Shown: positions 26,293-33,984 of the stretch, one piece after another
Layout: every line of letters begins with the position of its first letter
How positions within the stretch are numbered: the stretch's first letter is position 1
From: Sphingomonas lycopersici
GTDB lineage: Bacteria; Pseudomonadota; Alphaproteobacteria; Sphingomonadales; Sphingomonadaceae
Reading direction: 5' to 3'
Length of the DNA stretch: 64,000 nucleotides
Assembly: GCF_026130605.1 (NCBI RefSeq)
Contig: NZ_JANFAU010000004.1
Span: 248,001-312,000 of the forward strand
The notes under the pieces: model-generated
Seen by the model: the letters and a program-made list of their open reading frames with translations, nothing else
Told to the model about the DNA's origin: nothing
Database searches by the model: none
Position numbers and translations under genes: made by a program

Positions 26293-26801
26293 TGCCCGAG
26301 CGCCTTGCGCTTGAGCCAGGCGGCATGGCGCTCGGCGGTATAGGGCCGCGCCGGCACGCCCGCGGTCAGTCGATTGTGGAGATGGCGCCAATGATCGGGC
26401 GCCACATCGCAGGGATCGACGCCAACCGCCTCGATCGCATTGATCGCGGCGAGGACCGCACTGACCATCGGCCAGCCCTTGAGCGAGAGGTAGATTTCTC
26501 CACCAGGCCGCACGAATGGCGCGGTCGAACAGGGCTCTCCCGGCCCGACTGCGCGCAGGATGTCGATCCGCGAATGGACGGTGCCATAATCATTCGACGA
26601 CCAGCGGATGAACGCGAACACCGCGCCCGGCCGGAACGAAACCAAGCGGGTCTTGCGCGTCAGAATGCGCTCGCCAGCGATGCGCCCGAAACGCAGCCAA
26701 TGTTCGAGCCGCTTCTCGATCCAGATCAGTTCGACCTCGGTCAACGCGGCGCGCGGCCGGGCATCGATGCGGCGACCGGGCGCTGGCGGCGCCCCGGTCA
26801 T
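26289..26801 (-). CDS. DUF2840 family protein
   Basis: Protein of 170 residues matching DUF2840, which sits beside traF in this type of element. Characteristic stretches are TEVELIWIEKRLEHWLRFGR and DHWRHLHNRL...PYTAERHAAW. It is coupled by 4-base overlaps to traF downstream and to a 64-codon frame upstream. Function unknown. Confidence 0.85.
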   Translation of the reverse strand: MTGAPPAPGRRIDARPRAALTEVELIWIEKRLEHWLRFGRIAGERILTRKTRLVSFRPGAVFAFIRWSSNDYGTVHSRIDILRAVGPGEPCSTAPFVRPGGEIYLSLKGWPMVSAVLAAINAIEAVGVDPCDVAPDHWRHLHNRLTAGVPARPYTAERHAAWLKRKALGQ

Positions 26802-26992
26802 GACAGCCCCCGCTCAAGCGCCACGCACGGCGTTAGCAACAATCCGAAGGATTCTTCTCTATTAGCATGGTTATAAGGCGCTCGATTCGACGCGTGATTC
26901 CAGTCGGTTACACCAGACCTCGGTTCCCGATAGGACGCGCCTCGGGTTCCGGATTGGACGACTCCGGCGGTTCCTGATTGGACGAACGTCAT
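26798..26992 (-). CDS. Small coupled ORF carrying a repeated VQSGT motif, function unknown
   Basis: A 64-codon frame that starts in the repA stop (ATGA) and ends in the DUF2840 start (ATGA), so it fills the repA-DUF2840 gap exactly. The N-terminal part repeats VQSGT twice because the DNA under it is a three-fold direct repeat. No family is recognised. In related elements a parA gene commonly lies here, so this may be a small genuine peptide, a parA remnant or a chance frame over a cis-acting site. Confidence 0.4.
   Translation of the reverse strand: MTFVQSGTAGVVQSGTRGASYREPRSGVTDWNHASNRAPYNHANREESFGLLLTPCVALERGLS
26921..26984. repeat. Three 17-bp direct repeats (iteron-like) after repA
   Basis: Copies at 26921-26937, 26944-26960 and 26968-26984 follow CGGTTCCxGATxGGACG with a 23-24 bp period, about two helical turns. 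They begin a few bases after the repA stop. Such spacing is typical of iterons or partition/operator arrays bound on one face of DNA. The likely binder is RepA or a Par protein; this is inference. Confidence 0.6.
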
Positions 26993-27882
26993 GGCCGCGC
27001 GCCCTCGTCGCGAAGCCGCACCCGGCGCATCGCCGCGTCGAAGCTGTCGATCGGCAAAGGTACGAAGTTCAGCCGCTCGCGGCCGAATGCGCGCTCGATC
27101 GACAGCGTGTAGCCGGGCAAGGGCTGGCGCCGCACGATGCCGCGCAATTCGAAGGCGAAGCGCTTCAGGGGCGACAGGACGCCGGACTTCAGATGGAGAT
27201 GCGCGAAGTCGAAGCTCCACCCGCCCGACTGCCGCCCGCCATGCTTACGGACGATGCGATAGAGCCAGCGCTCGAGCCCGCCGGTGAGCCCGAAATAGGC
27301 GCGATCGATCGTCAGGACGAGCGAGCGATCGAGCACGCCGGCATAGAACCAGTCGGGCAGAATAAGCTCGATGCCACGCGGGCGGCCGGCGGGATCGAGG
27401 CGCTCCTTCCATTCGTTGATCCAGGAGAAACGATGGCGGCGGCGCTGATGCTGCTGGCGGATCGAAGTCGCGACGGTGGTCGACTGGAGGCGATCGAGCG
27501 CGGCTTTCAGCCGGTCGTAATTGTCGCGGCCCGTACCGCGCCCGATGTACGTCAGGATTTCATGCGGTGTGGTCGCCATCAGCCGCGAGGTCGGGCGCGC
27601 GGCATCACGCGCCTCGACCAGCTGGCTTGCCGCCCAGATCAGGATATCGGCGTCCCAGATCGTCGCCATGCCGTGCTCGGGAACTGCCTCGACCGAGATC
27701 CAGGTCGCCCCCATGCGAAAATCGATCGGTGCGGTGCGCCGCGATTTGGCGAGGCTGAAGAACGGCCAGGCCATGAGATCCTGCGCATCGCGCGCAGCGA
27801 TTGGCCCCGGGATCGAGCGGAACAGATCGAGCTGGCCGCGATCGGCGCTCGCCGTGTCCGGAAAGACGGGTTGCCGATGCAT
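26989..27882 (-). CDS. repA: Replication initiator protein A (RepA-like)
   Basis: Initiator of 297 residues, similar in pattern to the RepA proteins of Tn4371-type and related integrative elements. Recognisable stretches include RDAQDLMAWPFFSLAKSRRT, TTPHEILTYIGRGTGRDNYDRLKAALDRL and GLERWLYRIVRKHGG. It probably supports transient replication of the excised circle. It sits 3 bases after the HTH gene and is followed by iteron-like repeats. Confidence 0.88.
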   Translation of the reverse strand: MHRQPVFPDTASADRGQLDLFRSIPGPIAARDAQDLMAWPFFSLAKSRRTAPIDFRMGATWISVEAVPEHGMATIWDADILIWAASQLVEARDAARPTSRLMATTPHEILTYIGRGTGRDNYDRLKAALDRLQSTTVATSIRQQHQRRRHRFSWINEWKERLDPAGRPRGIELILPDWFYAGVLDRSLVLTIDRAYFGLTGGLERWLYRIVRKHGGRQSGGWSFDFAHLHLKSGVLSPLKRFAFELRGIVRRQPLPGYTLSIERAFGRERLNFVPLPIDSFDAAMRRVRLRDEGARP

Positions 27883-27885
27883 CGT

Positions 27886-28149
27886 TCAGCGCCGGACCGG
27901 GCCGTTCTGGCGCTTCGCGGGCAAGCAGACGCCGGCACCGGGATCCGAGGTCGACTGACGCTTGCCGAGGGCAACCCACGCATCGAGCACATCGATCGCA
28001 TAGACGACGCGGCCGCCGAGTTTGTGGTAAGCGGGACCCGTCCCATAGCAGCGGTGCTTTTCGAGCGTGCGCGGGCTGAGGCCGAGCCGCAGCGCGGCAT
28101 CGGGGGTCCTCAGAAAGCGCGCCTCCGGCAGATATCCGGGTTGAACCAT
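27886..28149 (-). CDS. AlpA/MerR-like helix-turn-helix protein
   Basis: Protein of 87 residues from MVQPGYLPEARF, with the pattern FLRTPDAALRLGLSPRTLEKHRCYGTG, then AYHKLGGRVVYAIDVLDAW, typical of AlpA/excisionase-type HTH_17 proteins. Small proteins of this kind lie directly before repA in these elements and probably control excision or replication. Confidence 0.85.
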   Translation of the reverse strand: MVQPGYLPEARFLRTPDAALRLGLSPRTLEKHRCYGTGPAYHKLGGRVVYAIDVLDAWVALGKRQSTSDPGAGVCLPAKRQNGPVRR

Positions 28150-28240
28150 CTCACATTCTCCATCAGGCCGTCGGTGCCGCGCGGCGGCGTTTGATCGGGA
28201 TGGCGCGTTGTGGCGGAGCGCGATTGTCGGGGTGGAGCGG

Positions 28241-29054
28241 CTATTTTGACCGCGTGACTTTTGTCGCACCGGCAGGATCAGGGTTGAGCAGCTTGAGGTA
28301 GTCGCCCTCCATCAGCGCAAAGGCCTCTTCGATCAGGCGCTGGGTGCGCCGACGCTGCGACGAGGTCTTCCAGTCATCGCCATGACCGATGGTCATCCCG
28401 CGATAGATCAGGCGGCTGGCGACCTCATAGGTCGTGATCGTTCCACGCTCGCGGGTGTCGAAAGCATCGAGGATATCGAGGAGCAGGCCGAGCCGGTGAC
28501 GCTGGAAGGCCGATGGCTGAAAGCCCGCCGGAACGGGCATCGGGCGCTCGCCGGCCAGGCGCCGATCGAGCCGGCGCATGGCGGCGATCCGAAGGTCGAT
28601 CGCCGCATCGCGCGTGATGACATAGGCCAGCACCCGATCGGGCATGGCGGTACGGAGCCAGATGCGGTGCAGCCCGTCCGGATCGGCAAGCACGATATGC
28701 CGGCCGGTCGAGAGCGATCGATCGGCAACCACATTCGGCCATGCCGCGAGATCGAACGCCGGCGCGTCCGCATAACCTGGCGGCGCATGATCGAAAACAA
28801 CGATGGTGGGCGTGCGTGCCGGGAGCCAGAGCGCCGGTGCGTCGGCGGCAAAGGCATCCGGCGAGCATGGGAAAGGCGAGGCCCCAGCGTCGGGCCATCA
28901 CCTCCTGCGCCATCGCAGGATGTCGATCGGGTGGAACAGGCGCGATTTTCCGATAATCCGACCGATAGCGAGGATTGCGGCGAAGAAACTCCTGTGCGAA
29001 TCCGGCAAGGTCCAGTCGCCGCCGATCATCGCCAGTGCCGGGATTGGAGCGCAT
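28241..29054 (-). pseudogene. DUF2285-domain gene with a single-base frameshift
   Basis: The N-terminal part (from the ATG at 29054, preceded by GAGGGAAACGAGG) reads DLAGFAQEFLRRNPRYRSDYRK up to WGLAFP. The frame must then shift by one base near 28868 to continue as SPDAFAADAPALWLPARTP, into the typical DUF2285 end (ERRR-like TSSQRRRTQRLIEEAFALMEG). The total length has one extra base relative to a full codon count. It is either a recent inactivation or a sequencing error. DUF2285 proteins are conserved, possibly regulatory, neighbours of repA in this element type. Confidence 0.75.
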
Positions 29055-29148
29055 CCTCGTTTCCCTCGAAAGGGAAGGCACACTGGCAACGGTTAATCTT
29101 TATTAACATTCCAACAAATGAGGGCGGCCCTCCCCCTAAAAGGGGATG

Positions 29149-29180
29149 GCTCCGCCGGCGCGTGAGTGAGCCGGCGGAGC
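29149..29180 (-). terminator. Hairpin downstream of DUF736
   Basis: Perfect 11-base arms (GCTCCGCCGGC and complement) with a 10-base loop start 9 bases after the DUF736 stop. A second small hairpin (CCCCTAAAAGGGG, 29133-29145) follows. There is no long T-run, so strength is uncertain. Confidence 0.55.
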
Positions 29181-29188
29181 GAACCGGC

Positions 29189-29500
29189 TCAGTCGCGGCG
29201 CGTTGGTCGCGACCAGACCAGGTCGAATTCGTCGCCCTCGCCTTCGAACAATTGCGCGAAGATCGGGGCAACGAAGCTCGGGTCGTCGAGCTTGACCGAG
29301 AGATATGGACGGTCGTCGGTGGTGCGTTTGCTCCACGCGGCGCCGATTTCGGCGTCACCGACATAGACGCGGTGGCTGGGCGCATTGCCGCTCGCCTGTT
29401 CATCGGCAGCGATACGGACCGATGTCGCCTGAACGGAGAGGGTGACGATCTCGCCGCGCAGTTCGCCCGAGACTTTCTTGAAGGTGCCGATCTTGGCCAT
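29189..29500 (-). CDS. DUF736 family protein
   Basis: Protein of 103 residues starting MAKIGTFKKVSGELRGEIVTLS and containing GDAEIGAAWSKRTTDDRPYLSVKLDDPSF. It is the second of three DUF736 copies here. The start at 29500 is set by an AAAGGA site; a long frame upstream is non-coding leader. Function unknown. Confidence 0.87.
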   Translation of the reverse strand: MAKIGTFKKVSGELRGEIVTLSVQATSVRIAADEQASGNAPSHRVYVGDAEIGAAWSKRTTDDRPYLSVKLDDPSFVAPIFAQLFEGEGDEFDLVWSRPTRRD

Positions 29501-29991
29501 GATGTCATTCCTTTTGCTTCGAGACCCGCGCCGATCGCGGCCTCGATGCGCCGGGAAGGCCGGCAGGCGCCCGGTGCTGCAGCGCCAGCCCGCAGCGTCA
29601 GCGAAGGACGGCGGGCGAAGGAATTTCTTGTCTCGCGAGGAACGGCGGGAACGCCGGGGGAAGAAAGTTCGCGTGATCGCCGTTGCGGCAAACCGGGCGA
29701 GCTTCAGCGTCCTGCCGGCATCGAGCGCATCCAAGAGAGGCCGTGCCCGGTGCGGGCAACGCGCAAGGGAGCCATTTCGGCCAAGCGGCTGCTTCAAGAC
29801 AATGGGCACCACCCGCGCGATCAACCCGACGAAGATCGATCGAATACGGCCTGAGCTGGTAATTAACCGGCTGGCTGTTTTGAGGCCATGCCAGAAGCGG
29901 GCGCCGGGAAACCTTGCGCCGTTGTAACGTGACAGTTGCCCAGACCCCGTCGTAGCCTCGGCTCGTCCTTGGGACTGGAGGAGAGTTTGGT
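29501..29991. other. Divergent intergenic region, DUF736 leader and psiF-like promoter region
   Basis: About 490 bases without a supported gene. The 120 bases next to the DUF736 start form a GC-rich leader that shares blocks (GGCCGGCAGGC, GCGCCAGC, GCGAAGG) with the leader of the DUF736 gene at 32092-32412. The far end must hold the promoter of the psiF-like gene. Confidence 0.4.
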
Positions 29992-30243
29992 ATGCAACTC
30001 AAGATTGTTGCCGCCGCCGCGATTGCTTTGATGGCGGGCACCGCGTTCGCTCAGACACCTGCGGCCTCGTCGGCGCCCAAAGCCGCCGCGACCGCCCCCG
30101 CCCCGAAGGCTGCCGTGGCCAAGCCCGGCAAGGCGCCGGTCGCTCGAACCGCCAAGTCACTCGACTGCTCGAAGCAAGCCGATGCCAAGCACCTGCACGG
30201 AAAGCCGCGCAAGAGCTTCATGTCGACCTGCAAGAAGGCCTAA
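29992..30243 (+). CDS. Secreted PsiF-repeat small protein
   Basis: Protein of 83 residues with a signal peptide (1-21, ending AFAQ), an Ala/Pro/Lys-rich linker and one C-terminal PsiF-type repeat (LDCSKQADAKHLHGKPRKSF then MSTCKKA) with two Cys. The PsiF family is phosphate-starvation induced in enterics; the role is unknown. It stands alone on the + strand with a GGAGAG site upstream. Confidence 0.8.
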   Translation: MQLKIVAAAAIALMAGTAFAQTPAASSAPKAAATAPAPKAAVAKPGKAPVARTAKSLDCSKQADAKHLHGKPRKSFMSTCKKA

Positions 30244-30295
30244 CCGGCCTCACGGCCGCAGCCGAATTCGAGACTGTGGGGACAGGCGGCCGCGT

Positions 30296-30706
30296 TCAGG
30301 GATTTTCTGTCCGGCGCGCGTAGCTGAGGCGCTGCACGGCGATAATCGCGATGACCCCGCCGCCACCCCAACTGAGGATCGTCAAACCCGGGCATTGGTC
30401 AGCGATCAGTCGGCCAAGGCCGTTGACCAGATTGTACCCCGCGATGCCGGCCGGAAGCGCGAAGACAAGACCGAGCGCCACCCGCAGGGCGGGCGATCGG
30501 ACGGTATCGAACAAGAGCTGGCCAATGGCGAGAACGATGACGGCGAGTGTGAAGCCGCCAAGGATCGAGAGCATATAGCCATTGCCATGGTGGAGCAGCC
30601 AAAATGCGCTCCAGGTGCCGACGGCAAATGGCAGCGCATAGGTGGCAAGCCGGAACATCAGCCACAAAAGGAACAGGCCGACGAGGGGCGCAAGGATGAT
30701 CAGCAT
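30296..30706 (-). CDS. Small integral membrane protein, unknown function
   Basis: Protein of 136 residues from MLIILAPLVGLFLLWLMF, with about four hydrophobic helices (3-20, 25-45, 48-68 and 78-100, with a further one near the end). The start is supported by AAAGGA 7 bases upstream. No catalytic motif is visible. Similar unnamed membrane proteins occur in this part of related elements. Confidence 0.65.
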   Translation of the reverse strand: MLIILAPLVGLFLLWLMFRLATYALPFAVGTWSAFWLLHHGNGYMLSILGGFTLAVIVLAIGQLLFDTVRSPALRVALGLVFALPAGIAGYNLVNGLGRLIADQCPGLTILSWGGGGVIAIIAVQRLSYARRTENP

Positions 30707-30829
30707 GGGCGTCCTTTCGAGACGCGCCTGCCACCACCTCCACAGCGCGATTGTGCGGGGCGAACATAGCGCGCTGGCGCAGCACGGCAAACACCGATTG
30801 CGCCAGCCGGCGTCACGCCACCGGGCGCT

Positions 30830-30994
30830 TCATGATGAGAAGGGATCATATTCGCGCACCACCAGGTCGGGGTCGCCATCGAATTCGTCGCTTGGCATGA
30901 CGGCATAACCGCCGTCGGTTTCGATGAGGACGGTGACGGTCATCAGCGTCTTCGCGAGGTTCCAGGCGAGCGATTGGGCGGTGGAAAGCGACAT
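30830..30994 (-). CDS. Small conserved hypothetical protein
   Basis: Protein of 54 residues from MSLSTAQSLAWNLAKTLM, mixed hydrophobic and acidic, ending DPDLVVREYDPFSS. No family recognised. The codon pattern and the position between other small element genes support it. A longer start at 31096 has no binding site. Confidence 0.5.
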   Translation of the reverse strand: MSLSTAQSLAWNLAKTLMTVTVLIETDGGYAVMPSDEFDGDPDLVVREYDPFSS

Positions 30995-31392
30995 CGTTGC
31001 GGCTCCTGCCTTGGAGCGGAAGACCGTCCCCGCTCGACAGGTGCCCCGCCCGCCCGAGGATCGACCGCAATCACCGCGCGGCACGCGCGGCCGCACGCTC
31101 GCGTAGCGGACCCTTTACGGGTTGATTGAAGGAGGTCGCAGCCTCGGGCCAGGGACCAGCACCAAAGAGCGGGGATGGGCTTGCGCTACGCACATCAGGG
31201 GATGAGTGCTCCCTCCGCCCCTTCCCTCCCGCTGGGCCTCGACCAACCGTGAAGGGCGTCCCGCAGTCTCACCGGAGGTTCGATTTCACGAAGATGACGT
31301 GACTGGGGCGATTTCGCTGATATGCCCGTCGCCCGGGGACCTTGAGTCGCCCGGGCAATCAGTTTTCCGCATGAACGAAAAAGGATGAGTTC
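30995..31392. other. Intergenic region upstream of the HU gene
   Basis: About 400 bases with no supported gene. GTCGCCCGGG occurs twice (31328-31337 and 31346-31355), an 18-bp period, 40-65 bases before the HU start. This may be an operator. Nothing else was recognised. Confidence 0.35.
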
Positions 31393-31668
31393 GTGAACAA
31401 CAGTGAAATTGCCGACGCGCTCGCCACCGCCCACGGCATCACCAAGGCCGACGCGCGCAAATATGTCGACGAGGTCTTCGCCGCGATCAGCGATGCCGCC
31501 GCGAAAGGCGCTGAGGTTTCGCTGTCGGGGTTCGGCAAGTTCAAGGTGAAGGACACGCCGGCGCGCGAAGGGCGCAATCCGGCGACCGGCGCGGCGATCA
31601 AGATCGCGGCGTCGAAGAAACTGACCTTTGCGCCCGCCAAGGCAGTCAAGGACCGGCTGAACGGCTAA
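31393..31668 (+). CDS. HU family DNA-binding protein
   Basis: Histone-like protein of 91 residues with the whole HU fold: MNNSEIADALATAHGITKADA, GAEVSLSGFGKFKV, then TPAREGRNPATG in the DNA-binding arm. The start is GTG at 31393 with AAAGGA 9 bases upstream. Such element-borne HU proteins may assist excision or relaxosome assembly. Confidence 0.93.
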   Translation: MNNSEIADALATAHGITKADARKYVDEVFAAISDAAAKGAEVSLSGFGKFKVKDTPAREGRNPATGAAIKIAASKKLTFAPAKAVKDRLNG

Positions 31669-31722
31669 TCCACACGAGCACCGGAGCGCGGGCCATCGTC
31701 CGCCCCGGCGCATTTGCGAATG

Positions 31723-32031
31723 TCAGCGCAACCGCCAGCCGAGGCGCTCGGCTGGCGAGCGTTGCGCCGGGCGGCGCGCTTCGTCGGCCATGTCTGCCAC
31801 GTCCGCACTGGAAAGGTCCGCCAGGGTGAAGCCGGCCGCCGCTGCGGCCGCAACCAGTTCGGCGAGGCTCGAAAATTCTTCGAGTTTCGTGCCGAGCCAG
31901 AGGCCCAGTTCTCCCGTGTCCGGGTCTTCGAAGGCGTGCAGAAAATAGGTCCGGAGCGGCGGGTCGTAACCGATGACCGCATTGTCATCCGCGGCGTCTT
32001 CCGACCGAACCGTGACGGGATGACGGCTCAT
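31723..32031 (-). CDS. Conserved hypothetical protein of the element
   Basis: Acidic protein of 102 residues starting MSRHPVTVRSEDAADDNAVIGYDPP. Central part LWLGTKLEEFSSLAELVAAAAAAGF and a basic end. AAAGGA precedes the start. No domain recognised. It is separated from the upstream DUF736 gene by a strong hairpin. Confidence 0.6.
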   Translation of the reverse strand: MSRHPVTVRSEDAADDNAVIGYDPPLRTYFLHAFEDPDTGELGLWLGTKLEEFSSLAELVAAAAAAGFTLADLSSADVADMADEARRPAQRSPAERLGWRLR

Positions 32032-32057
32032 GGATCATTCCTTTCACAAAAGAGAAT

Positions 32058-32079
32058 GGCCCCGCCCGAAGGCGGGGCC
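32058..32079 (-). terminator. Intrinsic terminator of DUF736
   Basis: Nine-base GC arms (GGCCCCGCC and complement) with a four-base loop, starting 12 bases after the DUF736 stop. On the - strand it is followed by ATTCTCTTTTG. A good Rho-independent terminator. Confidence 0.7.
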
Positions 32080-32091
32080 GGAGCCGGCCGA

Positions 32092-32412
32092 TCAGGCCGG
32101 CGGGTTCCAGATGATGACCTTCTTCGAGGGATCATCGCCGGGGGCATTGGCGACATTGCCGTAGATGGTGCCGAATTCGGGGGCGGAGAGGACGACCGAG
32201 ACATATTCGGCGCCGGTCGCCTGCGAGAATTTCTTCCATCCCGCACCCAGCTCATAGCCGTTCTTGCGGCTGACGATCCGATAATCGGGTTCGGATTCCT
32301 TCGCCTTGCGGCCGTTGGGGATGATCGCGATCGGCGCGCTGACGGTGAGCGTCGCGAGCGTGCCTTCGAGCGTATCGCCTTTGACGGTGAGATTAGCGAC
32401 GGTGGTAGCCAT
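32092..32412 (-). CDS. DUF736 family protein (third copy)
   Basis: Protein of 106 residues starting MATTVANLTVKGDTLEGTLA, with PDYRIVSRKNGYELGAGWKKF and an end WNPPA. It is a divergent DUF736 member with the EYVSVVLSAPEFGTIYGN block of the family. The leader upstream resembles that of the copy at 29189-29500. Function unknown. Confidence 0.8.
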   Translation of the reverse strand: MATTVANLTVKGDTLEGTLATLTVSAPIAIIPNGRKAKESEPDYRIVSRKNGYELGAGWKKFSQATGAEYVSVVLSAPEFGTIYGNVANAPGDDPSKKVIIWNPPA

Positions 32413-32967
32413 GATCGATTTCCTTCGGTTGCTCGGGGACTATCCCCGATGGCGCCAACCAAAGGGCCGGCAGGCCGCCGTCACCGAAGCGCCAGCGAAG
32501 GGCGAACCCCGCACGGGGTTGACGGCATTAGGCGTGCCGAGCCCGCAGAACGGCGACAAGGATGGATGACCTCGAGCAACCCGATGGGCCGGTCGAAATT
32601 GCCGCCTGCTTCACTCGTCCAACACGGCAAGGCCGCCGTCGATCGAACCATGCTTTCAGTTTCGGAACTCGCTGGAGCCGTTCGTTCCGAAAGGCGGCCC
32701 CGCCCGATCGAAGCCCGATCATCCGGCAGGAACCGCTGCGACACACCAGCGCGAGGCTGTGGTCCGTGAGACCGATCGCATTGGCGCGGCTCAGCCAAAT
32801 TTGTAACCGGGCGACCGGTCGCGCCACGCCGCGAATTGTCCCAGCATCGGGGCATGTCGCCAAGAGCCCGCCACGGATCAGGCTCGCGGATTAGAATTTC
32901 CTGTCGCAACAAAATCGGCGATGGTAACGTTGGAAAAAGCGGATTTCGGATCAAAGGCAAACATCGG
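32413..32967. other. Divergent intergenic region between DUF736 and ietA
   Basis: About 555 bases. The part next to DUF736 is a GC-rich leader with a CGGGGACTATCCCCG hairpin (32434-32448). Open frames here on both strands have no recognisable product and look like chance. The ietAS promoter must lie near 32900, but no clear boxes were found. Confidence 0.4.
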
Positions 32968-33984
32968 GTGGCGCGCAGCGATCTTCTTCTATCGATTGTA
33001 CGCGCTGGCGCGTCGGGGGATCAGGCTGCCCTGCGCTCGTCGGTCGAAGCGATCGTCGCCGACGAGCGCGGCAAAAATCACAACATTCTCGCTGATCGGC
33101 TTCAGCGTGCGCTCAATGCGGTCTCGGTCACGCCGCCGACCCGGTCCTTTGCCAACAGCCAGGCGGGGCGCGACACCGTGCTCGAAACGGAGGCGCGCCA
33201 GCAGCTCGAGAATCTCGTTCTCCCGCTTCCCGTTACGCGTCAGATCTCGCAGCTCGTCGAGGAGCAGCATCGCGCCGAGCTGCTACGGGCGCATGGCATG
33301 CAGCCGCGCCACCGCGTGCTGCTCTCCGGACCGCCCGGGAACGGGAAGACCTCTGTCGCCGAGGCGGTCGCCGAGGCGCTCGCGGTTCAGTTCTTCACCG
33401 TGCGCTACGATGCGCTGGTCGGCTCCTACCTTGGGGAGACCAATACCCGGCTCGCGCGGCTCTTCGATTATGCCCGAACGGTCCCGTGTGTCCTGTTCTT
33501 CGATGAATTCGATTCGATCGGGAAAGAGCGCGGGGACGTGCACGAGACCGGCGAGATCAAGCGGGTGGTCTCGTTCCTGCTGATGCAGATCGACCAGCTG
33601 CCGAGCTATGTCGTAACCATCGCGGCAACCAACCATGCCGAATTGCTCGATCGCGCGGTATGGCGGCGGTTCCAGCTGAGGCTGGCCCTGCCTCAGCCGT
33701 CCCGCGAGGCGCTGGCCGCGTTCCTTGAGCGGCAATTTGCGCTCTGGCCCGAAGACCCCGGCATGCAGCCAGATACGCTCGCAGCCAAACTGGGGGCAAT
33801 TAGTTTCGCCGAAGCGCTCGAATTCTGCCAAACGGTCCGGCGACAGCACATTCTGTCGCTTGCAAGTCGTAGCTTGAAGAATATTCTGCGTGAGCAGATA
33901 GACTTGTGGGCAACAAGGGTGGGGACTGAAGAAGTTAATGCCGCACGATCCGGACAAGCCACTTCTTCGTCTAAACGATCCTAA
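32968..33984 (+). CDS. ietA: IetA-like AAA+ ATPase
   Basis: AAA+ ATPase of 338 residues, with Walker A GPPGNGKT (121-128), Walker B VLFFDEFD (175-182) and a sensor region VTIAATNHAELLDRAVWRRF. The start is taken at GTG 32968 (ARSDLLLSIVRAGASGDQ, the usual N-terminus of this family) rather than the ATG at 32836. Overlap by 47 bases with a subtilase gene defines the IetAS pair, first described as an ATPase/protease stability and toxin-antitoxin module on an Agrobacterium Ti plasmid and later placed among anti-phage systems. It probably restrains or activates the protease. Confidence 0.88.
   Translation: MARSDLLLSIVRAGASGDQAALRSSVEAIVADERGKNHNILADRLQRALNAVSVTPPTRSFANSQAGRDTVLETEARQQLENLVLPLPVTRQISQLVEEQHRAELLRAHGMQPRHRVLLSGPPGNGKTSVAEAVAEALAVQFFTVRYDALVGSYLGETNTRLARLFDYARTVPCVLFFDEFDSIGKERGDVHETGEIKRVVSFLLMQIDQLPSYVVTIAATNHAELLDRAVWRRFQLRLALPQPSREALAAFLERQFALWPEDPGMQPDTLAAKLGAISFAEALEFCQTVRRQHILSLASRSLKNILREQIDLWATRVGTEEVNAARSGQATSSSKRS

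Noticed and set aside
28382-29854. Long + strand frame across DUF2285, DUF736 and the leader
   Set aside because: Shadow of - strand genes; no binding site or domain.
32481-32960. - strand frame in the DUF736-ietA gap
   Set aside because: No recognisable motif, no binding site and a biased composition; treated as intergenic.
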